NCBI RefSeq assembly: GCF_900095865.1 | Contig: NZ_FMIZ01000004.1 | Location: forward strand, 1 to 64,000 | Direction of reading: 5' to 3' | DNA from: Massilioclostridium coli | Lineage (GTDB): Bacteria; Bacillota; Clostridia; Oscillospirales; Ruminococcaceae | Length of the DNA stretch: 64,000 bases | Part shown: one piece after another, positions 18,001-26,645 of the stretch | Position numbering within the stretch: the stretch's first letter is position 1 | Layout of the letters: each line of letters begins with the position of its first letter | The notes under the pieces: generated by a model | Told to the model about the DNA's origin: nothing | What the model saw: only the letters and a program-made list of their open reading frames with translations | The model's database searches: none | Program-made: the position numbers and the translations under genes

Positions 18001-19491
18001 GAAAATAAAGAAGCGGTAGTACAAACATTGGTGAACGCTGTTACCAACGCTAATACCACCATTAAAACCGGTGTATTGGGAACAAAATCCATTTACAGCG
18101 CACTGGGAGAAGCCAACCAGCATAAAACATTATTGGATATGACTATAACCCCAGAAAAATGTTCTTTTGGCTATATGATTGATAACGGTGCGACAACCTT
18201 GTGGGAATATTGGGATAAATTTGGTGAAACCTTTAACTCTAACTTAACTCCAAATGATGTAGGTGCTTATGATTCCCAAAACCATGCCATGATGGGAGGC
18301 GGTCCAGCAACCTGGATGTTTAAAGGACTGGGAGGAATTACCGAAACCGAAGCAGGTTATGAGGAAATTACCTATCGCCCAGGTATCGAAAGTGAATTAG
18401 AATATGTAGATAGTTCGATTGATACCATTAGAGGGTTGGCGGAATCCAATTGGGATATAGTAGACGGCGACCTGATATGGGATGTAACTGTTCCAGCAAA
18501 CAGTACCGCAACGATTAAAATCCCAATGAAAGACGCGAAAACTATTACCGAATCTGGCAATGATATTTTCCAGAAAGATGGAAATGGAATAACCTATGTA
18601 GGCCAGGAAGAAAACGGTGACTATGTATACACAGTAGGCAGTGGAAGTTACCACTTTGTAGCGAGTGAACAAGGTAGCGTAGTAGAAGAATCAGATAAAG
18701 ATATCTTGAACAAAGTGATTACCTACGCAGAAGAACAGAAAGCATCTGATGACTTTAACAATGTCATCAAAGATGTACAGGAAACCTTTAATGCAGCATT
18801 GGATGCAGCGAAAGAAGTAGCAGCAGATCCAGCAGCAAATCAGGAAACAGTAGATGCAGCATGGAAAGCATTAATGACAGAAATTCATAAACTAGGCTTT
18901 GTGAAAGGCGATATTACTTCTTTGGAAGATTTGGTAGCATTGGCAGAAAGCTACGATATGGATGACTATGTAGAAGCAGGTCAGGCAGAATTCTTAGAAG
19001 CATTGAAGGCAGCACAAGATTTATTAATGGATAAAGACAATGCAATGGCGGAAGAAATCGAAACAGCAGAAAGTAATCTGTTGAACGCGATGTTAAATCT
19101 GAGATACAAAGCGGATAATTCTATCCTGGAAAAAGTGATTGCAGAAGCGAATGAAGTTGATTCCAATGCATACACAGCAGAAAGCTATGCAGTATTGGAA
19201 GCAGCAGTAGCAGAAGCGAACACAGTGATGGTGAACGAAGATGCAACCCAGGAAGAAGTAAACGCAGCAGTAACAAGTGTACAAGAAGCAATGAAAGGTC
19301 TGGTAGCAGTAGAAAAACCATCTACCGAAACATCAGATGACAACAAAGCGGATAGTACACAAACAGGGCAAGAATCTACCACACCAAAAGCAAACGCAGC
19401 GAAAACAGGAGATTTTGCTCCAATTGCAGGAGCGGCAGCAATGGCAGTAGTAGCAGGGGCGGTACTGTTGATTTCCCGTAAGAAAAAATAA
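15007..19491 (+). CDS. Secreted, wall-anchored GH78 alpha-L-rhamnosidase with FIVAR repeats
   Basis: 1494 residues. Signal peptide 1-28 (MKLKRLLSVVLSATMAVSVIG). Then a fibronectin-like strand region (to ~135), the rhamnosidase N-terminal lectin-like domain (~140-290), two related concanavalin-type modules (~300-455 and ~490-655; both have GDYT, FG.GNPNP.MWQ and TTGP.G.R), and the GH78 body from ~664. DCPQRE-x-NGWTGD near residue 794 is the GH78 acid motif. From ~1231 come FIVAR-type helical repeats, then a NAAKTGD sorting-like signal, a membrane helix and RKKK. It removes terminal L-rhamnose from plant or microbial glycans at the cell surface. The two inserted modules are unusual. Its C-terminal cassette is nearly copied in the GH106-like gene at 21013. 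Confidence 0.9.
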   Translation: MKLKRLLSVVLSATMAVSVIGTVLPAFALEDDGLEVSAFQTSSRYDLGIDADNVRIGWEIDAENRGMVQSEYHVIVKDSKDTIVWDSGWVTSDQQTGIRPQGLKPETVYTYQVNIKDQSGTESGWSDPKTIETAPAKVDGQWIASDSLLRKTFELDQPLENIDRARSYIGSTSYMELRMNGNKVGDMVLAPKKPVADLECYYNTYDILPYLQDGKNTIGVMVSGVNSLGDRAAGMIKIYYKDGTTQTISTDTNWRASAKSEITRENLSTGEDVNANLRDSWDTNDYVEDETWSNALPAGPTIVDGQLRIPSNSGIYYSKQSFSGDYTIHATVTPRQNAYGLVFGHGNPNPGMWQFNVEGAGVLRAHHPGQWTTVDTIPCDDIKKDVPIDVAVTIQGTTVTTSVNGNTIHTTTVGEGETTGPIGMRAALNESFDLDKMWVEQNGEVIFEDNFDTVDYEKWNFPSSPDLVPSISGTKVIDEIKPISVHESISVDKTRPYAEDGALVLPTNCGTFYSNQSFSGDYTVEVAAKTNSVFGFLFGSGNPNPCMWQIKPDNNGALYLHRPGDWTDIKGIFGTPGVDPINDWVHMKIEVKGNHVATYIGDILVDEVDLPEGSTTGPLGFRTTIDESSTVDYVRVTQNGQVVFEDNFDKIDSSKWAGFIEPTTNYVLDYGKNMQGYVKVDTTGPKGSTISVKYAELLNEDGSINGTSTFHHPYCSYTLSGGEDSFEPRFFYTGFRYVAVEGVQGEFDPNDFTACFVSDDVTQTGYFDSSNDRLDQVFDMYYQSQRSNMMSNYTDCPQREKNGWTGDASVIKESAAMMLDDYTTAEAFMKTMYLDITEEGQPFTVVPWVSTDIATNAGFDITWTSAYFVFPYQTYMQTGDPYYLEMAYEPLTRVFDYYKSLDKDGDYIVTDNVYGDWLGYDNQEGKIDRGFLTAPYFYYCGCLLAEMADVIGEDHTELDAYLDNVYQALQNTYNKETYFSTETQTANAMALDFEIVPPENKEAVVQTLVNAVTNANTTIKTGVLGTKSIYSALGEANQHKTLLDMTITPEKCSFGYMIDNGATTLWEYWDKFGETFNSNLTPNDVGAYDSQNHAMMGGGPATWMFKGLGGITETEAGYEEITYRPGIESELEYVDSSIDTIRGLAESNWDIVDGDLIWDVTVPANSTATIKIPMKDAKTITESGNDIFQKDGNGITYVGQEENGDYVYTVGSGSYHFVASEQGSVVEESDKDILNKVITYAEEQKASDDFNNVIKDVQETFNAALDAAKEVAADPAANQETVDAAWKALMTEIHKLGFVKGDITSLEDLVALAESYDMDDYVEAGQAEFLEALKAAQDLLMDKDNAMAEEIETAESNLLNAMLNLRYKADNSILEKVIAEANEVDSNAYTAESYAVLEAAVAEANTVMVNEDATQEEVNAAVTSVQEAMKGLVAVEKPSTETSDDNKADSTQTGQESTTPKANAAKTGDFAPIAGAAAMAVVAGAVLLISRKKK

Positions 19492-19525
19492 CTTGAATTA
19501 GGGACATTTTTTCTTTCTTAGTAAT

Positions 19526-19562
19526 AAAAATCAGGGGATCCAAATCGGACCCCTGATTTTTA
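19526..19562 (+). terminator. Intrinsic terminator of the GH78 gene
   Basis: AATCAGGGG / CCCCTGATT with a GATCC...CGGA loop region and a following TTTTTATTATTTTA tract. The left end of the IS200-type element begins about ten bases after this T-tract. Confidence 0.9.
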
Positions 19563-19638
19563 TTATTTTACTTGTATAAGAAAACCCCCGACTGTGTCAG
19601 GGGTTCCCAAAAGCTTTAGCGGTGAGTATGCAAAAAAA

Positions 19639-19694
19639 CTCCTTTTGGTAAAATATAAGTGCGGCCTGACAACTGCACAAAAAACCAAAAGGAG
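19639..19694 (+). promoter_or_regulatory. RNA stem that hides the tnpA ribosome site
   Basis: CTCCTTTTGGT (19639-19649) is the exact complement of ACCAAAAGGAG (19684-19694), an 11-bp stem with a 34-base loop. The right arm contains the GGAG of the tnpA Shine-Dalgarno, so the folded mRNA would block translation. IS200 is known to limit its transposase with a 5'-UTR stem of this kind. Confidence 0.75.
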
Positions 19695-19704
19695 GGCATT
19701 CGAG

Positions 19705-20163
19705 ATGAATGACAATAAAAGTTTAGCACACACAACATGGAATTGCAAATATCACATAGTCTTTGCGCCAAAATACAGAAGGCAAATTTTCTATGGAGAG
19801 CACAGAGTAGAAGTGGGGAAAATATTAAGGGAATTGTGCGAATGGAAAGGGATAACGATAATAGAGGCGGAAGTGTGCCCAAATCACATACACATGCTGG
19901 TAGAAATACCACCAAAAGAAAGTGTATCAGGATTCATGGGATATTTGAAAGGAAAAAGCAGTATATTGATACACGAAAGACATGGAAATTTAAAATATAA
20001 ATATGGGAACCGAAGCTTTTGGTGCAGGGGATACTATGTAGATACAGTAGGGAAGAATAAGAAAAAGATAGCAGAGTATATACAAGATCAGCTGAAAGAA
20101 GACCAATTACATGACCAACTAACATTGAAAGAATACATGGACCCGTTTACGGGTAGCAAGTAA
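19705..20163 (+). CDS. tnpA: IS200-family transposase TnpA (Y1 HUH)
   Basis: 152 residues from ATG 19705, ten bases behind GGAGG; the longer open frame back to 19594 runs through the left end and is not coding. It begins THTTWNCKYHIVFAPKYRRQ-like. The HUH motif is CPNHIHMLVEIPP near residue 62, and the catalytic Tyr helix is KKIAEYIQDQLK near residue 120. These are the hallmarks of Y1 transposases that cut and join single-stranded DNA at end hairpins. Length is normal for the family (about 150). No frameshift or stop is seen, so it looks intact and possibly active. Expression is probably low because of the stem over its ribosome site. Confidence 0.93.
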   Translation: MNDNKSLAHTTWNCKYHIVFAPKYRRQIFYGEHRVEVGKILRELCEWKGITIIEAEVCPNHIHMLVEIPPKESVSGFMGYLKGKSSILIHERHGNLKYKYGNRSFWCRGYYVDTVGKNKKKIAEYIQDQLKEDQLHDQLTLKEYMDPFTGSK

Positions 20164-20275
20164 CAATCCATTCGCAGGTGTGAGGACGTAAAAAGCGCCT
20201 GGGGGCGCTGCTAGTAACAGAGCCTTACAGGCGCATCTGTAAAACCCTCGGCTATGCCGGGGGATATTTATTTTT

Positions 20276-20920
20276 TATCTGTCGTTATTAGCAACATTAT
20301 CATATTATAGGCGTTACTCTTACGGTATCTGTTATGACGGACGATATAGTTGAATTCAGCACTAATCTGAAACTATTTTTTCCTATGGTGTAGGTTTTAA
20401 ATGAATATAACTTTTTTATAGATGAAAATAGATAAACTTTGGTAGTTTTTTGAGGGGAAGTGCTTTAAAAAATATCATGATTTTAGTATCTAATAAATTT
20501 TTTAGATAGTAAAAACAACAATTGGAATCTATTGAGTGATAAATAAAAATTATGCTTTTTTCGTAATATCTTTGTTTTGATTGTTACAAATAGTATAATA
20601 CAATCTATAAATTCAATATGTAAATTTAGAGATTAAAAAATAGATCATATTTTGTGTAATTGAACAGATAAGTTATTTTATATGCTAAATAAAAATTCAT
20701 GAAAACGAATGGGGTTTTATGACTTGTAAAATGGGTTATAGTGCAATAAAAATACTCATAATATTCATAACAATAATTTATACAAATAGACAATCCATTA
20801 TTTCCCTAAAAGTTATCTTATACAAATAAAATGATAAAATATTTAGATGTAAAATTAATTTTAAAAAATGGATTAGAAGATTCTTTTTATATTTTTGTCA
20901 ATATTTTTTTACCGTAAAAA
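20276..20920. other. Non-coding gap between the IS and the GH106-like gene
   Basis: About 645 AT-rich bases. I find no ORF with a ribosome site, no tRNA and no clear RNA fold. It may be the remnant of the intergenic region between the two convergent rhamnosidase genes. Confidence 0.5.
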
Positions 20921-20953
20921 ACAACCACAGGTCACTATTAAAGTGACCTGTGG
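20913..20953 (-). terminator. Intrinsic terminator of the GH106-like gene
   Basis: CCACAGGTCACT / AGTGACCTGTGG, a perfect 12-bp stem with a 5-base loop. On the minus strand it is followed by TTGTTTTTTA. It stops the transcript of the gene ending at 21013. Confidence 0.9.
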
Positions 20954-21012
20954 CTGATAAGGAGATTGTTTTAATTTATTTATAGAGAAAAAGAACATAA
21001 AGATTGATCATA

Positions 21013-24000
21013 TTATTTTTTCTTGTGGGAAATCAACAGTACTGTTCCTGCTACTACTATTGTTATCGCTCCTGCGATTGGGGTTATATCCCCTGTTTTC
21101 GCTGCGTTTGTTTTGGTTGTTGTAAATTCTTGTCCTGTTTGTGTACCTTCTGTTTTGTCTGTGTCTGGTGTTTCCGTAGTATCTTTTTCTACTGCTACCA
21201 AACCTTTCATTGCTTCTTGTACACTTGCTACTGCTGTATCTACTTCTTCCTGGGTTGCGTTTTCATTTTCCAGTACTGCTTTTGCTTCATTTACTGCTGC
21301 TGTCAGTACTGCGTAGCTTTCTGCTGTGTATACGTTTGCATCTACTTTTCCTGCTTCCGCTATCACTTCTTCCAGGATGGTTTTATCCGCTTTGTATCTC
21401 AGGTTCAGCATTGCGTTTAGCAGATTATCTGCTGCTTCATTGATTTCTGACTGCATTGCATCACCATTTTGGTAAACTGCTTGTGCTGTTTCCAATGCTG
21501 CGGTGAAATCCGCTTTGCCTGCTTCTATATAACGGTCTAGTTCAGCATTAATTCCGTTTGCTGCTTCGATTAAGCTTGCTAGTTCTGCTTTATCCCCTGC
21601 GATAAATCCTAATTTATGGATTTCGTTCAACAAGGTCTGCCATGCAACATCCACTTCTTTCTGTGTTGCTACCGCATTGTCTGCCACTGCTTTCGCATTT
21701 TCCAATGCTTTATCAAAGGATTTTTGTACCGATTCAATGGCATTATCATATTCACCACTTGATTTTGCATTTTCTGCATAGGTAATCACAGAATTTAAGA
21801 TATCTTTATTTACTTCTACAGTTACTGATTTGGTATAAGTTTTTAAAACAACATTACCTGTCATACCAAAATCGCGGGACTGATTGTTTTCAGAATCAGC
21901 GTTTCCTGTCCATCCAGGATACCGGTCATTTGTAGTGTGTTCCTCATATAATCCACCTGGACGATATAAATCCCTTAAAGCATTCATTAAAATACTGGTA
22001 ACTTCAACTTTAATTGTATTTTCTCCAGGAGATAAGAAATCTGTTATATCGGCTACAGTGTCACGTGGATTTAATACAGATACCTTTTGTCCATTAACAT
22101 AAACAGCACCTGTCTGTCCGCTAATGGATTCAATATCCAAATATGCACCATTACTACTATTCCAGTTATCTGGAAGGGTAAATGTTGTCTCATAATATCC
22201 AATACCGGATACATATTCACCTAATTCCGGAATGTCTTTCCAGGATATAAGGTCAGAGATTGGACCAACATTAATATTTTCTTTGCTAGTAGGCCAAATA
22301 TATTCTGTAGAGGAATAAGCTGGAGAAACAGGATCACCAAAGAGACGTTCTGATGCTTCCTCACCGATAATATCAGAAGCCCAACCTTCTGGACGGGATT
22401 CTGTAGCATATTCTTGGATACCGTTCAAATCTGGAGACCATTTTTCAACAGTCAAATTCCAGGTTGGCAACTCAATATCATTTGGAACCGTGATATCTTG
22501 TGTTACAGTGGAACCATCACTTAATGTAGCCGTATAGTTACCGGTTTGAGAAGCGAGCATATAAACGGAACCCTCTGAAATATATGCTTTATCTGCAGTT
22601 GTACTGACAACATGTAGGCTATCGGCACTATTTTTATCCAGTACTACCATAGTGGCGTCACCAGGTTCAACTGTTAAGGAAAATACTGTTTTACCATTTT
22701 GTAAACTATAGTTCAATGGTTCTATTTCACCAGTATAAGCATTGTATTGATAAGGTTTACCAGGTATATCGAGTGTGATTTCAACTTCATAAGCTTCTTG
22801 CTGATCCCATCTGTGGTTATATGCGTACAGATAAACTTCATCATTAGTTTCACGCATTGTAGTTACAATATTGTGATTGGTTTCATCAAATGCTGCACGT
22901 GGATAAACGCCAAGTTCTTGCAATGCTAAGTAAGCATCATTATCAATACCATTTTCAGATGCAGTCACTGTCCTTGAGTTTGGTAAAGCTTTGATTTGTG
23001 CAACAACTGCCTGTACTTCTTCATCAGAATCATAACTGTACATGGATTTGCTAGCTGCTTCTCCATGCTGCCAGGTATTGTAAACAGTATCGCTTTGGCA
23101 TTCAATTACTTCACTCAACCCATTTACAAATACAACTGGTAAACCTTGCTGAGCAAACTCAAGCAGTTTTTTTGCGCTGGAAAGTGAGATCTGTTCCTGA
23201 TAGAGGATGACAGCTTTATATCCCATTGTGTCAGGATTAATCTGTCCATCTTTAAATTCAATATATTCTTCATTTTCTAAAATTGATGGAGCAAAGTACT
23301 CATAGTTATAACCCATCTGTTGCATAGTCAAATCTCTGAAGTAATGGCCTACTTCATATTGTGCAGGTGTTTGGAGTGCCTCCGCTCTACGGTGTAAACT
23401 ATCAAAGTGATAGTCGGTACGTAGGATTGCAAAATCCATTTTTGAAACGCCTTGTTGCAACATTTTTTGATAGCGGGAAATCATGGTTGTCCATTCTTTG
23501 TAATGAATGCTGGATGGTTGCCTTTCACTAAACCGTTCTGGATAGGTATTTAGCATTCCGTCGTTTCCAGGCCATAATACTTGGTCGCTACCTACAATAC
23601 TGGAATAACCATGTAACACATTTTTTTGGACACCGCCAGCAAATGCTGCATAAATATGTTGTGTATGCTGGTCAATATTCATTTTATAGGTTGCGTTACC
23701 CAAAGCGCCCATCTCAACAGAATATAGTTTATTAAATACATGGGCTCCTCCGGACATACCACGGTATCGGTCAATTTGTGATTCAAAGTCAAGGGATTCC
23801 GTCTCAACACCGTCTACAAACTCAGCCGGAGTCGAAATTTCAAAAGGCTGGTTGTAGGAAATTTCTGCACGCAGTGTCATACCTTTTTCATGCAGCCATT
23901 CACGCAGAGGTTCCAGTGTGTTTTCTGAATACATTTTAGTTACATATTCTAGGATATCGTTTCTGACCTGAGCAGTTTTGCCTTTATCTGCGTCAGAATA

Positions 24001-25155
24001 AGCTTCATAAAAGCTAGTAGCTCCACCGGAGCGGTGGTTACCACGGACAAATGGAATCCACGGAATAGGATCATATCCATATTCTTCCATAAATCCTTCT
24101 CTCATCTCTAAGCCCCAAATCATTTCCCGATTATTACGGTTAAAACAGCTTAGTTCAAGAGAGTCCATATACAGTTCTACCTTGCCGTTTTCCCGGATTA
24201 ATTCTTCCATATCCGGTGTAAGAATATATTCATCCCAATATTCTTTCAAAGCTTCGATTCCATAGGGGTCCATATAATTGACAGTATAGTTTGTAGCCAC
24301 GGATGGTTCAGCGGTTTGACAGGTACCATGAAGCCATATTGCCACAATATGGACAGGATAACCTGTGTTATTAGTATATTCTACTGTATTTGTGTTGGTA
24401 TCCACTGCTCCTTCTGCCATTAGGTCAACAGGTGTAATATCATGAACCTGATATTCTCCAACACTAACATCATTGATCCTGCTACCATTGGATTCAGTGC
24501 TTTCCAGTGTATATGCATAAACACCTTGCAACTCAAACTCAGGCTCATATATTTCTTTGATTGCATCCGGGATTGTAGGGAGTGTAAGAGCTCCAGAATA
24601 GCTTTGTCCAGCTTCGACTGTATTGGTTGTTATATTTAATTGTTTCAAAGCGGCTTTATTGTCTGGATTAAAGCTTTCTCCATCATAGGTAAAGGTATCA
24701 GGGAGATTTGCAGATTCCCAGTTAGTACCACTTGTCATAGCAATACCCATATCCAGTTCAGTTGCTTTTTTTATGAGAAGTTTTGTATCATTGACCCATT
24801 CGGCAGAACCCCAGCCATAGTAGGAACGCTGTGAATCGTAAGCACCACCATTATCAGGCATAGCTAAAACTTCGACACCAGAAAAACCTTGATCATGTAT
24901 TTTTTCCATTTCTTCTTCCAAAGTCGCATCGGTATGATGTCCTTCATTTAGCCACCAACGTGCCCATGGCCAAAAATTTTCTTCTGGTTCGTCATACATT
25001 TGATGTAATTTTTGAGTAAAAGAATCTTCCACATTTGTTGTGGGAATTTTTCCGCTTCCTGTTGCCGCAATAACAGTACTAATTGGCTGAAGCGATGCGG
25101 TAACAAGAATGGCTGCTAGTAATGCAGCTAGACTTGATTTTAATTTTTTGGACAT
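21013..25155 (-). CDS. Secreted, wall-anchored GH106-like alpha-L-rhamnosidase with FIVAR repeats
   Basis: 1380 residues, ATG 25155 after AAGGAAGG. Signal peptide 1-31 (LAALLAAILVTASLQPIS). Residues ~50-110 read FWPWARWWLNEGHHTDATLEEEMEKIHDQGFSGVEV, the start typical of GH106 and related rhamnosidases. The middle has the family-like segments EPLREWLHEKGMTLRAEISYNQPF, LHGYSSIVGSDQVLWPGNDGM and ERQPSSIHYKEW. A galactose-binding-like beta domain lies near ~985-1090 (GYYETTFTLPDNW...VYVNGQKV). FIVAR repeats span ~1120-1330, then NAAKTGD, a membrane helix and HKKK. It should release L-rhamnose from pectin-type or other glycans. No second active-site assignment is attempted. The C-terminal 250 residues nearly match those of the GH78 protein. 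Confidence 0.85.
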   Translation of the reverse strand: MSKKLKSSLAALLAAILVTASLQPISTVIAATGSGKIPTTNVEDSFTQKLHQMYDEPEENFWPWARWWLNEGHHTDATLEEEMEKIHDQGFSGVEVLAMPDNGGAYDSQRSYYGWGSAEWVNDTKLLIKKATELDMGIAMTSGTNWESANLPDTFTYDGESFNPDNKAALKQLNITTNTVEAGQSYSGALTLPTIPDAIKEIYEPEFELQGVYAYTLESTESNGSRINDVSVGEYQVHDITPVDLMAEGAVDTNTNTVEYTNNTGYPVHIVAIWLHGTCQTAEPSVATNYTVNYMDPYGIEALKEYWDEYILTPDMEELIRENGKVELYMDSLELSCFNRNNREMIWGLEMREGFMEEYGYDPIPWIPFVRGNHRSGGATSFYEAYSDADKGKTAQVRNDILEYVTKMYSENTLEPLREWLHEKGMTLRAEISYNQPFEISTPAEFVDGVETESLDFESQIDRYRGMSGGAHVFNKLYSVEMGALGNATYKMNIDQHTQHIYAAFAGGVQKNVLHGYSSIVGSDQVLWPGNDGMLNTYPERFSERQPSSIHYKEWTTMISRYQKMLQQGVSKMDFAILRTDYHFDSLHRRAEALQTPAQYEVGHYFRDLTMQQMGYNYEYFAPSILENEEYIEFKDGQINPDTMGYKAVILYQEQISLSSAKKLLEFAQQGLPVVFVNGLSEVIECQSDTVYNTWQHGEAASKSMYSYDSDEEVQAVVAQIKALPNSRTVTASENGIDNDAYLALQELGVYPRAAFDETNHNIVTTMRETNDEVYLYAYNHRWDQQEAYEVEITLDIPGKPYQYNAYTGEIEPLNYSLQNGKTVFSLTVEPGDATMVVLDKNSADSLHVVSTTADKAYISEGSVYMLASQTGNYTATLSDGSTVTQDITVPNDIELPTWNLTVEKWSPDLNGIQEYATESRPEGWASDIIGEEASERLFGDPVSPAYSSTEYIWPTSKENINVGPISDLISWKDIPELGEYVSGIGYYETTFTLPDNWNSSNGAYLDIESISGQTGAVYVNGQKVSVLNPRDTVADITDFLSPGENTIKVEVTSILMNALRDLYRPGGLYEEHTTNDRYPGWTGNADSENNQSRDFGMTGNVVLKTYTKSVTVEVNKDILNSVITYAENAKSSGEYDNAIESVQKSFDKALENAKAVADNAVATQKEVDVAWQTLLNEIHKLGFIAGDKAELASLIEAANGINAELDRYIEAGKADFTAALETAQAVYQNGDAMQSEINEAADNLLNAMLNLRYKADKTILEEVIAEAGKVDANVYTAESYAVLTAAVNEAKAVLENENATQEEVDTAVASVQEAMKGLVAVEKDTTETPDTDKTEGTQTGQEFTTTKTNAAKTGDITPIAGAITIVVAGTVLLISHKKK

Positions 25156-25280
25156 ATCTTTTTCTTCCTTCCTTTGCGAACGGCTCTTTTTTAAAAAATT
25201 AGTTTCCTCTTCATTATTATTTCTGGTTAGAATCTATTTGCTTTAAAAATATATTCCCCCTTTACTTTTTACCTTAAATT

Positions 25281-25310
25281 TTATAAAACAAAGATGCGGT
25301 AATATGCCAT
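25281..25310 (-). CDS. Possible 9-residue leader peptide ahead of the GH106-like gene
   Basis: On the minus strand AGGAGGT is followed 6 bases later by ATG and nine codons, MAYYRIFVL, then TAA. The ribosome site is the strongest in this stretch. GCCATA and TATGGC flank it as a 6-bp stem that leaves AGGAGG in the loop. It lies 125 bases upstream of the large gene. It could be a translated leader or chance. No attenuator structure was established. Confidence 0.3.
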   Translation of the reverse strand: MAYYRIFVL

Positions 25311-26017
25311 ATACACCTCCTTTATGGCAGCTATCCATACTGTTGGAAAAATTGAAACTCAAACTTCAACATGGATCCGATTAGCAGTAGGTTAGATATT
25401 CGCATCTGTTTTAGTGAATATAAAAAATAGTAGCTATCCCTAAATATAAAGTTGTGATTTGCAAATTGATAATGATATTTTTCATTGTTTCGATCTATGA
25501 ATGGAACTATATGTAAAAATGATATAAATATTAATAATTATGATAAAAATATTATATAAAACGCTAAAATTGTTGTCAATGGAAAGGGTTGCGGATTTAA
25601 AAAACAAAAACAGAAAGTTTCTTGTATAGTAAATGACAAACTTTTTATAGATGTATACAAAGGTAGAAACAATGCAGATAAAGCCAAAAATAAGAAAAAA
25701 TTACCAGTATCTAATTATATTTTCCAGTATCCTATAATCAACATTTTATTTTTTGGTATCCATATATCATTCAATATTTTTTATACATTTTTCTTTCCGT
25801 AGATGTAATTATATCTTATTGTCTAAAGCATAAATTATATCTAAGATTCAGTTCGCCATATCACATGTTCAAAATAACAAGTTATTTATTGCGATCTATC
25901 ATCATAATCTAAAAAAGAATTCGAATATAGTTTACATTCAAACTTATTTGTTTTATATTCTCAAAATAGATTATTTGATTGATGTGAGTTATGACACTTG
26001 TAATTTATAAAAAGAAA
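25311..26017. other. AT-rich gap upstream of the GH106-like gene
   Basis: About 700 bases with no credible coding sequence or RNA gene. It presumably contains the minus-strand promoter of the rhamnosidase gene. No clear -35/-10 pair stands out. Confidence 0.45.
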
Positions 26018-26046
26018 AAAGTCCGAATGCGATATACATTCGGACT
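26018..26046 (-). terminator. Second intrinsic terminator beyond tRNA-Ser(GGA)
   Basis: AAGTCCGAATG / CATTCGGACTT with a 7-base loop, followed on the minus strand by TTTTTTCTTT. It is the stronger of two tandem hairpins after the tRNA gene. Confidence 0.85.
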
Positions 26047-26112
26047 TAGTTTAGAAAGGTCAAACAAAATAGATGCGATTTGGTTGTGAGAAAATTACCT
26101 TGATAAAAGAAA

Positions 26113-26144
26113 CGAGTCCAAACACAATATGCGTCCGGACTCAA
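26113..26144 (-). terminator. First hairpin downstream of tRNA-Ser(GGA)
   Basis: Minus strand: GAGTCC-gg-ACGCA-tat-TGTGT-tt-GGACTC, a symmetrical two-part stem followed by GTTTCTTTT. It shares GTCC/GGAC and the general layout with the hairpin at 26018, as if the two were diverged copies. Confidence 0.65.
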
Positions 26145-26146
26145 TC

Positions 26147-26239
26147 TGGCGGAGAGAGAGGGATTCGAACCCTCGGTAAGGTGTTTGCCCTACACACGAT
26201 TTCCAGTCGTGCGCCTTAGACCAGCTCAGCCATCTCTCC
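26147..26239 (-). tRNA. tRNA-Ser (anticodon GGA)
   Basis: The reverse complement starts GGAGAGATGGCTGAGC and ends TCTCTCC-G-CCA with encoded CCA. The anticodon stem-loop CACGA-CTGGAAA-TCGTG gives GGA (serine UCC/UCU). A long variable arm (GTAGGGCAAACACCTTAC) and a GGTTCGAATCC T-loop complete it. Two hairpin terminators follow. Confidence 0.96.
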
Positions 26240-26327
26240 AGTTATAAAATTGTAAGCTGTTTCATCAGACAGCTTAATTATTATAGCATGATGATCGAAT
26301 TATGTCAATATCTTTTTTAAAATTTTT

Positions 26328-26576
26328 TTATTTTAAATAAAGTATTGTAACCCCTTGATTAAATGATTTTATCTTTTGCTTGATACGAGGATGTTTCAGA
26401 CATTTTTGAATCATATTTTGTAGGGTTGTACCAGAATGATACCCATGGATAATATGAACTTCTTTTACATTTATACTAATAGAGTTTAAAAGTTGTTCTA
26501 AATAACGTTTCGCTTGTTCTTTTACCATATTGTGTAGATCCACAGTTATAATTTGTTTTTTATTATCTAAAGTCAT
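26328..26576 (-). CDS. Stand-alone Smr-domain protein
   Basis: 82 residues. It contains the Smr (small MutS-related) signature: VDLHNMVKEQAKRYLEQLL, with the D-L-H motif near residue 13, and IHGYHSGTTLQ near residue 43 in place of HGxGxGxL. Smr domains occur at the end of MutS2 or alone and have nicking or RNA-cleaving endonuclease activity in several proteins. The HG-x-x-x-G form here is slightly off the usual HGxGxG. There is no fused partner. The ribosome site AAGG is weak. It is monocistronic and divergent from feoA. Confidence 0.8.
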   Translation of the reverse strand: MTLDNKKQIITVDLHNMVKEQAKRYLEQLLNSISINVKEVHIIHGYHSGTTLQNMIQKCLKHPRIKQKIKSFNQGVTILYLK

Positions 26577-26645
26577 AATATTAACCTTATTCCTATAAAA
26601 TTAGTACTAGTGTAACATAAAAGGGAGCTGAAATCAATAAAGTAG

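Larger units (their letters stand above)
19572..20275 (+). mobile_element. IS200-type insertion sequence (IS200/IS605 family, tnpA only)
   Basis: About 700 bases. The left end has the hairpin CCCCCGA-ctgtg-TCAGGGG (19585-19603) behind TTGTATAAGAAAA. The right end has the hairpin CCCTCGGC-tat-GCCGGGGG (20245-20263) followed by ATATTTATTTT. There are no terminal inverted repeats or target duplications, as expected for this family, which moves by single-strand transfer. It holds one gene, tnpA, and no tnpB. It sits between two convergent rhamnosidase genes, right after a terminator. Outer boundaries are set by comparison with the 43-base relic at 30686 and may be a few bases off. Confidence 0.85.

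Noticed and set aside
19594-19704. Upstream extension of tnpA
   Set aside because: It lies in the IS left end; the ribosome site and family length support ATG 19705.
21004-21443. Cys/Tyr-rich ORFs on the plus strand
   Set aside because: Antisense of the FIVAR repeats of the GH106-like gene, which has signal peptide, anchor and terminator on the minus strand.
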